Positions 58,042 to 64,000 of a DNA stretch of 64,000 bases are shown here, in pieces. The notes beneath the pieces were generated by a model. The model saw only the letters and a program-made list of their open reading frames with translations, did not search any database and had not been told where the DNA came from. Made by a program: the position numbers and the translations under genes. The DNA comes from Henricia sp. BOLD:AAB3569 (taxonomy: Eukaryota > Echinodermata > Asteroidea > Spinulosida > Echinasteridae), in contig JBBELK010000052.1 of the NCBI GenBank assembly GCA_037783545.1, positions 62,001 through 126,000 of the forward strand, in the 5' to 3' direction. The stretch's first letter is position 1. The number at the start of each line of letters is the position of its first letter.

Positions 58042-58223
58042 CTGTCTGGATTTCAACAAGAAGTTGCGCAGATCCCCATACTTCATCAATTCCGCGATGA
58101 GATAGTAAGGCTCGTCCACCGTACAACAGCCCAGAACGGGGAGGATATTTGGGTGTCGACCCAGCTCTATCATCAACTTAATCTCCTTCAGAAAGCTGGC
58201 TTTCATATCGGCTGTGGCGTGAT
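58042..58223 (-). CDS. Receptor tyrosine kinase, alphaC helix and hinge
   Basis: The exon follows the lysine strand and encodes DHATADMKASFLKEIKLMIE, then LGRHPNILPVLGCC and EPYYLIAELMKYGDLRNFLL. FLKEIKLM holds the alphaC glutamate. HPNI and the hinge (ELMKYGDL) are standard. In alignment with FGFR-type VIVEY the gatekeeper residue is the A of LIAEL. Phase 1 start (ATTACAG), phase 0 end. Confidence 0.96.
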
Positions 58224-58549
58224 CTGTAATAACGGTGCAAAGACCAGATTGTTGTGTACATTATGCGTACATTATATTCCCGTGATATTTTAGCAGATGG
58301 ACACCGAACTTTTCCTTTGCATGGGGCGCAGAAACTACACGGACATTTCCAATTCTTGTTGCCGAATTCCCGTTTTCAAAGTCACTGCAGGCATCAAAAC
58401 ATTGAGGGTGTGGCTATCGCTGTGCGCACGCACCATCATGTGCAAAACAAAATAGATAAGAAATGATGTTGCCGGTCCGATCGGCTTTGAATTGTGTGAC
58501 CTTTGACATCATTACCTGAGCAAGTTTATAGATCGACTGCCGAATACGT

Positions 58550-58862
58550 AATATTTTGTTAGTTGCCTAGGCAATTTACACTAAAAATCACTGAACCGTG
58601 TCCCTGCGCTTTTGCAATAGACAGCAGAAGTGTGACGTGTTACAATGGCAATTGGCTCTAAACATGGCCGTCGGAAAAAGTACCATTGCAAAAGCACAGC
58701 GACACGGTTAAGTGATTGTTAGTATAGAGCCAATTGCCTAGGCAACCAACAAAATATGACGTATTCAGTTCGGCAGTCTATGGTACTTTTCCCCGACTGC
58801 CACGATGTTTAGAGCCAATTACCATGGCAAACGTCACACTTCGGCTGTCTATACAAAGCATG
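58550..58862. repeat. Dispersed repeat family D, two facing copies
   Basis: The segment holds a first unit (GTTGCCTAGGCAATTTACAC...CATTGCAAAAGCAC) and a second inverted unit (CCAATTGCCTAGGCAACCAA...CTTCGGCTGTCTAT), giving a foldback of about 310 bases. The outer ends are related to those at 12,030 and 60,925. Confidence 0.75.
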
Positions 58863-59261
58863 ATGCGTACGCACAACGACAGGCATGATTTATAATATAG
58901 AAGACGCTTTAGATGTAAACAAAAGTCACACGGTACGCCAACTTCAATAAGTGTACTGACAAATTTCAAAATAGCACAGCCTCGTTTTAGAAGCTGAGCT
59001 ACTGTATTAGGTCACGGTCTTTTCATTTGCACATTTTATCTTTTAAAACACCACTCGTTTTCGATGACAATTTGAAATTCCTCTATACGTCTGGTTTCTT
59101 TTTTTTTAAACAGTTCTACTTGATTTGATACTGTTTTTATTTCACAAAGGCCATGTTAAGTATTTAAGAAAACAATCAAAGGTACAACATATCCGGAGAT
59201 AATTGGGCACGAGGAACTTTTATCATTGTAGTACTTAATGTAATTTCTAGTCATACCATAC

Positions 59262-59438
59262 CTTTAATACTCTTGACTGCAACGGGGTAATACCCTGGCT
59301 TTCCCAATACCAGACCGTACGCCAGACCCTTATAGACTACACCAAAGCTTCCTTTGCCAATCTCGCTGACTGGGTTCACATCTGCGGCCAGCAAGTCCCG
59401 GTTGAATTCCATCTTGGCGAAACATTCTTCTGGTTCCT
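59262..59438 (-). CDS. Receptor tyrosine kinase, juxtamembrane and ATP-binding loop
   Basis: The exon begins EPEECFAKMEFNRDLL, reaching VNPVSEIGKGSFGVVYKGLA and PVAVKSIK. GKGSFGVV is the glycine-rich loop and VAVK holds the ATP-anchoring lysine. The acceptor at TTCACTGGCAG is the only nearby AG that fits the phase-1 junction and avoids an in-frame stop further upstream. Donor GTATGG, phase 1. Confidence 0.95.
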
Positions 59439-59589
59439 CTGCCAGTGAATAATAGATGCGACGGGGTAAGTAAAATTACTGTGGTTCCTTGCATGAAAAG
59501 CCTCACACTTATCTGAAACCTTTCATTCTGTCGAAAGAGCGTGTCTTTATACAACAATTAAGGCATAGCGCTCTTACACGAGGTATCAC

Positions 59590-59875
59590 AGCGCTTTACA
59601 TTTATCACATGTGTATTCCGCCCAAACCTCGAGATAGATGGGCGGCGCCTTTGGCAGCCAAACCAGAGATCCCCTTACTCGTCACGAAAAGGTGCTCTGG
59701 GATCTTTTAAGTGTGTTACACAACACACTAGACCAACTGCAGCCTTACATCCTTTCCGAAGGATGGAGCAATTATTGTGGCTCCGCAGGTACCATGGGCG
59801 GGTTTCGAACCCGCAACACTGAATTGTTGCGAGTCAATTACCCAAACCACTCGGTCACGGTACCCCACGGCTAAG
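59590..59875 (-). mobile_element. tRNA-derived SINE, minus orientation
   Basis: On the minus strand the head GGTACCGTGACCGAGTGGTT...GGGTTCGAAACCCGCCCATG-GTACC is followed by CATCCTTCGGAAAGGATGTA and GAGCACCTTTTCGTGACGAG. It is the same family as 23,262-23,612 but lacks the GGGCAAGGCACTT segment. Confidence 0.85.
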
Positions 59876-60109
59876 CACGATGTGTAAATCTAAGCAGTTC
59901 TTGTGTAAGATGCACCAAACCACTATGCCACAACACAGAATGGTTGATAAACTGTTAAAATTGATCTCACTGACGCGGGGGTGATGTGAAGTGAACGCCT
60001 TGGAGATCGACCTTGTTTGGTGAAATTCTATGTCATACAATATATAACTTATTACTGTCATTATATTTCGTATATAAAAAGCTGCAAAGTAAGCTAAACG
60101 TAGGCTTAC

Positions 60110-60289
60110 TTGTAAAATCAGATTCCTTGGTGAAATTAGATTCAATATGTTGTCTTTTGTAAGTCATCAACTCCTGATTCCCCGGATATTTCCGGCTGCA
60201 AAATCCCCGTAATTTGCACAGTACCCACGCTAATATCAGAACAGCCGTTCCAACAGCAGTTGAAAACAAGATGATCGAAACAAGATTAT
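60110..60289 (-). CDS. Receptor tyrosine kinase, transmembrane exon
   Basis: The exon reads NLVSIILFSTAVGTAVLILA-WVLCKLRGFCSRKYPGNQ. The stretch VSIILF...LILAWVL is one membrane-spanning helix, followed at once by basic residues (CKLRGFCSRK), the stop-transfer signal placing the C-terminal side in the cytoplasm. The remaining juxtamembrane part is YKRQHIESNFTKESDFT. Acceptor TTCTTCAG and donor GTAAGC, phase 1 at both ends. Confidence 0.93.
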
Positions 60290-60373
60290 CTGAAGAACGA
60301 AAAAAAAGAAGTTAGCCGACTAAACTAAACACGACTCACTCACTTGCACGCAGGGGCGTAGATAGTGTGTGTG

Positions 60374-60566
60374 GGGGGGGGGGGGGGAGGTTGGGGGGGT
60401 GGGGGTTGGGGGGTGTTGGTGGGGGTGGGGGTGGGGGTGGGGGGTGGGGGGTGGGGGGGGGGGGGGGGGTACAACCCCCACTCCCCCATATTTGCGGATT
60501 TCGTACCACAGAATCGAAATGGCCATAGACTGCCGGGGGGGGGGGGGGGGGGTGGGTGGGTGGGGT

Positions 60567-60599
<33 letters not shown>

Positions 60600-60640
60600 G
60601 TGCAGGCCATTCCATGATGGGGGGGGGGGGGGGGTGCAGG
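60374..60640 (+). repeat. Very long G-rich tract
   Basis: About 270 bases are mostly G runs with GGGTGGGG interruptions; the longest runs exceed 25 G. Long open frames on both strands (poly-Gly or poly-Pro, up to 165 codons) are artefacts of composition. Two copies of GTGCAGGCCATTCCATGATG (60,600 and 60,633) separate the last runs and derive from a Tc1 copy. Confidence 0.95.
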
Positions 60641-60800
60641 CCATTCCATGATGGACAGCACTCCAGATGACTGCCTTTTCTCCAGATACCCCTTACATGT
60701 ACACCTCCGTTTGCTTTTATAGCTTGGTTTATTATTAATAAACAAAATAATACTTCCGTCTCAGAAACCAAACATTTTGATGGGTATAGTGTATTATTAT
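60641..60800 (-). mobile_element. Tc1 relic fragment
   Basis: CATTCCATGATGGACAGCAC...CTGCCTTTTCTCCAGATACC...TTGATGGGTATAGTG corresponds to 56,160-56,331 of the Tc1 relic at 55,588-56,331, including its right inverted end. The rest of the element has been lost into the G-rich tract. Confidence 0.8.
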
Positions 60801-60924
60801 GTAATTTCTTCAGATGTTTCTTTATTGCACAGAGCATAACTTAACGTTGTGCGAACTATCAAAATGAGTAGGGCCTAGAGTCTAGTGCGGGATTTCGTAT
60901 CACAGATTCGAAATGGCCAAAGAC

Positions 60925-61090
60925 TGCCGAAGTGAATACGTCACCTTTTGTTGGTTGCCTAGGCAATTGGCTCTAAACTAAAAATCACTAAACCGTGTCC
61001 CAGTGCTTTTGTAATGGTACTTTTCCTGACGGCCATGATAGTTTAGAGCCAATTGCCATGACAACGCACGTCACACTTTGGCTGTCTATT
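60925..61090. repeat. Dispersed repeat family D, copy
   Basis: Very close to 12,030-12,192: GACTGCCGAAGTGAATACGT, GGTTGCCTAGGCAATTGGCT, CCAGTGCTTTT and GGCTGTCTATTG are shared with a few substitutions. Confidence 0.85.
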
Positions 61091-61211
61091 GTGTATTTCA
61101 GGACAAAAAAGAGTTTCAACAAAATGTGAATACCTGTGAAAAGAACAAGAATAAAATACCTCAAATTTTCAGACGGTTAAAATTGTTAGAGGTAAATTAT
61201 CACTTCCAATT

Positions 61212-61932
61212 CATGACATTTTTAAGGCCCGCTTCAAACGTCGCACTTATGCCGTGTCGAATTAAATTCAACTTGGCACGACGTTAGCACGGCAGTGGCT
61301 TCAAACGTCGAACTTATTCGACACGGCATTTGAAGCCATTTGGTTCGGCAAAATGAGTTCGACACGGCAGAAGATTTTAGCTCGACAGGGTCTGCCATGC
61401 TAAGGCCCGCTTGAAACGTCGCGCTTATGCCGTGTCGAATTAAATTCAACTTGGCACGACGGTGTACGGTGTAATCACGGCAGTGGCTTCAAACGTCGAA
61501 CTTAATTGCAAACTCCCAGTCGAGCTTAACTACATCCAACATGGCGGATGAGTATTGTGCACGTCATGGACGTTGTACACGTGCGTTTTCCATTCTGTCC
61601 ATTGTATGTCGCCATTTTATCATTTTGATGCACTTGTTTGTTCAAGTTGGTTATTTCTTTACTCACATACGCGCTGCGAGCATGCGCATTCCTAGTTGTA
61701 AACAAAATTTCGGACCAACTTCGAACTGGAATTAAATTCGACATGGCAGAAGCACGACGTTTGAAGCCAAGCCGTGCTTGTGCCGCACTAAATAGAGTTA
61801 GCACGGCAGACCCTGTCGAGCTCAAATCTTCTGCCGTGTCGAACGTCGTGCTTGTGCCGTGTCGAATTTTAAAAAAATCAAGTTTAATTTAATTCGACAC
61901 GGCATAAGCGCGACGTTTGAAGCGGGCCTTAG
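61212..61932. mobile_element. Foldback with internal repeats
   Basis: The ends TTAAGGCCCGCTTCAAACGT and ACGTTTGAAGCGGGCCTTA are inverted. The left arm unit (GTCGCACTTATGCCGTGTCG...AACTTGGCACGACG) occurs twice in tandem (61,220 and 61,400) and is mirrored at 61,800-61,930. GCACGGCAGACCCTGTCGAG and its inverse are also present. No transposase is visible. Confidence 0.88.
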
Positions 61933-62143
61933 TTTGACGTCATGGACAGGTTATATATTGCATCATTCGATCGTGAAGCGATCTCAGACGAACCATTTAC
62001 CCGTAAACCATATATACACCAGCAAATGAACTACCAACTTTCAAACAAGAACGTCTGTAAGAATGTTTTCGTGTTAGGTCTAATAAACTCCAAAACGGGC
62101 AATGAAGTGAAGTATATTAGGCCTAAATAGCATTAAAACTAAC

Positions 62144-62267
62144 TAGGCGAGGATACTCCAGGTATGGTAAAATTCTTCGAATCAAGCAGTATCTCCAGCT
62201 CCGCAGTAGTTCCATAACATGAGTGGTCACATACACTCTTCCCAGAGATTTCTACTTGAGGTTGCAC
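62144..62267 (-). CDS. Receptor tyrosine kinase, membrane-proximal ectodomain
   Basis: The exon encodes VQPQVEISGKSVCDHSCYGT-TAELEILLDSKN-FTIPGVSSP. It is beta-strand-like with one possible disulphide pair (C-x3-C). It enters in phase 0 and leaves in phase 1 at a GTTAGT donor, weak but the only one that gives an open junction to the transmembrane exon. The family of this domain is not clear to me. Confidence 0.78.
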
Positions 62268-62979
62268 CTTCAATATAAAGGAACATGATATAAAGGAACG
62301 ATCATTGCAGTCACAGGCTGAATTGTAATCGTTTTTACAAAATGCATTTGAATACAATGTTGTTTTTATATTACCAGTGTTATAACGCAACTACATAATT
62401 ATAATATACAGAAAACCATCATACCACCACGGCACCACCCAAAACACATGAATAATAAGTAAGTACAAAATACGAACAACTACAGAACGTACAAAATCCA
62501 ACAAGATACGTGGATATTTCCCCGAAACAAGGATATTTATAATAATGTACTAACAAAAACACACACGCACGCAACCCACACAGAGTTGTTTCCTCGTTCT
62601 GAGCAGCAGTTATCAAATCAGAGTGAGATGCTTTTTTCTTTCTGATTCAGCAAGTGGAACAGCACTACTTTTATGTCTTTTTTTCTGGATAGTTCAACAG
62701 TTTAAGTCGGAGAATAGACTTGAAAGTGCATGTACAGTGAAACCTGCTACTAAGGCCACCTTGATAAACAGGCAACATGCTTATAGTGGCCACCCGTCTT
62801 TGGTCCCAAATGCCATGTATGTAATGCTTGGACAATCTCTACAAAGAGGCCACTTGTTTATATTGGCCAGTTTTATACGGTCACGAGGGTGGCCAGTTTC
62901 ACTATAGATCTTTTGACGAATTTACACTTTCTCGTCCTTAAATTCTACTTAACAGAAAGCACGATTTTCAACAACTTAC

Positions 62980-63072
62980 CTCTATCTTTAGATTTGTAGT
63001 CACATTCACTTCAACACTATCAATGGTGTAGTTGAAATCCAAGCTAAAGGGATCCGTGTAATTACGCTGACT
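62980..63072 (-). CDS. Receptor tyrosine kinase, ectodomain exon
   Basis: Thirty-one codons read SQRNYTDPFSLDFNYTIDSV-EVNVTTNLKIE between a TTTTTAG acceptor and a strong GTAAGT donor, phase 0 both sides. Three NxT/NxS-type sequons (NYT twice, NVT) suit an extracellular, glycosylated segment. It continues the fibronectin-III-like fold of the exon at 63,369. Confidence 0.85.
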
Positions 63073-63368
63073 CTAAAAATAGCCAAGAAAATAATTGTAT
63101 ATACTGTGCGTAAAAACATTGACTGGAGAAGGGGCTTTGGATTGAAATAAAAGTAACCATGTGGTATCTGGTACCCTATGGCTTGTTATTAAGACCTTTA
63201 GTAAGGTTTTTCTTGTCAACTCGCGAGTAAAAAATTGGAGTCACTGTAAATGATGTGTTCTATACCTTAAAAGGGTGGAGACGTGACACCATGCAATGGC
63301 GACACCTTACCATCTTTTCGCCCACAAAGAAAAACAATATGATAATATATAGTTTAAAAAATACTTAC

Positions 63369-63586
63369 TGATGAAACTGGAACAGCCCCGTACGGAAACC
63401 GTACTATATCATCGATATACACCTTAACGCGGAACTGGCTGAGCGCCACCACGTCGGGGTTGATCTGAAGAGGCGGGTGCCACGACACAGTGATGGAGGC
63501 TGAGGGCAGACCAAGGCCGGATAGCAGACGGTCTTTCTTAAAGGACACTTCTCTAAGTCCAATGGGTTTACTCGCTACTTGCACCA
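63369..63586 (-). CDS. Receptor tyrosine kinase, fibronectin-III-like ectodomain
   Basis: The exon gives VVQVASKPIGLREVSFKKDR and then SASITVSWHPPLQINPDVVA, LSQFRVKVYIDDIVRFPYGA. The order P...(SITVSWHPP)...FRVKVY matches the A-to-F strands of a fibronectin type III domain, with the conserved W and the Y-like core. It starts in phase 1 after ACTTTAG and ends in phase 0 at GTAAGT. Earlier exons (signal peptide and distal ectodomain) are right of the window. The architecture is Tie-like or FGFR/VEGFR-relative; the family is not settled. Confidence 0.85.
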
Positions 63587-64000
63587 CTAAAGTGAGTTTG
63601 GTTGGCAATATAAACAAATTTCAAATTAGCACCTAGAGCCTCGTCTTGGATGGTGAGCCTTTTTGCTACGTCACATGTTTTTATTTGCAAATTCTATCAC
63701 AACATCAGACTAAATTTCCGTTCCCAAAATTGGCGGTCTAATTTTGTTTTTAGAGTAGATATTTGTCTCAAGGTGTCTCTAGTCTACACTCCCAACTTTT
63801 ACTTTGTCTACTTTTCACTTCAAACTTGCCCATGTTAATTGACCTTTAAAGATAGAGTAGGCCTACATGTTGTAAACTGTTAAAAACAGCGTTTTTTCTC
63901 TCGTAATCAAAATAATTTTCAGCCACATAGATGCAGTAATATACTTCAGAAAACCCGAAAAATCCATGTATTTTATTTGTGTATGAATGAATTGTATATA

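Noticed and set aside
60320..60837. Poly-proline and poly-glycine frames up to 165 codons
   Set aside because: They are created by the long G-tract and have no flanking gene structure.

Overview
The window looks like nuclear DNA of an invertebrate animal. Coding sequence is scattered in short exons with GT-AG borders, introns are long, there is no operon logic, and the intergenic and intronic DNA is packed with foldback transposons, SINE and LINE relics, minisatellites and poly-G tracts. The gene content and the style of the repeats suggest an invertebrate deuterostome (echinoderm, hemichordate or amphioxus-like). That is inference from general appearance; a lophotrochozoan cannot be excluded. 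All exon models were made by eye from motif recognition, splice consensus and reading-phase continuity.

Four protein-coding genes can be supported. (1) The 5' part of SMC5 (about 1.3-5.5 kb, minus strand, five exons, 269 codons) encodes the N-terminus, Walker A ATP-binding segment and start of the coiled coil of the SMC5/6 DNA-repair complex; the rest lies left of the window. (2) URAD (OHCU decarboxylase, urate degradation; plus strand) has its last exon at 21,956-22,311 and two separate, intact, phase-compatible copies of its first coding exon at 8,561-8,729 and 16,604-16,772. (3) A two-exon secreted precursor (38,298-39,468, plus strand) has a signal peptide, a furin-type REKR site and a cysteine-rich C-terminal domain like Spätzle/neurotrophin cystine-knot ligands. 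(4) A receptor tyrosine kinase (49,536-63,586, minus strand) has eleven exons covering a fibronectin-III-like ectodomain, one membrane span, the whole kinase domain and the C-terminal tail; its 5' exons lie right of the window. The kinase has HGD in place of HRD and an alanine at the inferred gatekeeper position.

The layout is: 0-6 kb SMC5 5' end with foldback elements; 6-8.5 kb intergenic; 8.5-22.3 kb URAD, whose 13-kb intron holds nested foldback elements, an inverted minisatellite, a hairpin array of GATAAAC palindromes and a LINE RNase H relic split by a MITE; 22.6-24.6 kb a dead CR1/L2-like LINE with a tRNA-derived SINE inside; 25-38 kb repeat-rich DNA with no gene recognised; 38-39.5 kb the cystine-knot ligand; 39.7-49 kb a foldback-transposon cluster and dispersed repeats; 49.5-63.6 kb the kinase gene with repeats in its introns, including a Tc1 relic with a 15-bp minisatellite and very long G-tracts.

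The genes do not form one pathway. URAD (purine catabolism, probably peroxisomal) and SMC5 (genome maintenance) are unrelated neighbours. The ligand and the receptor kinase converge about 10 kb apart, but nothing in the sequence shows that they act together.
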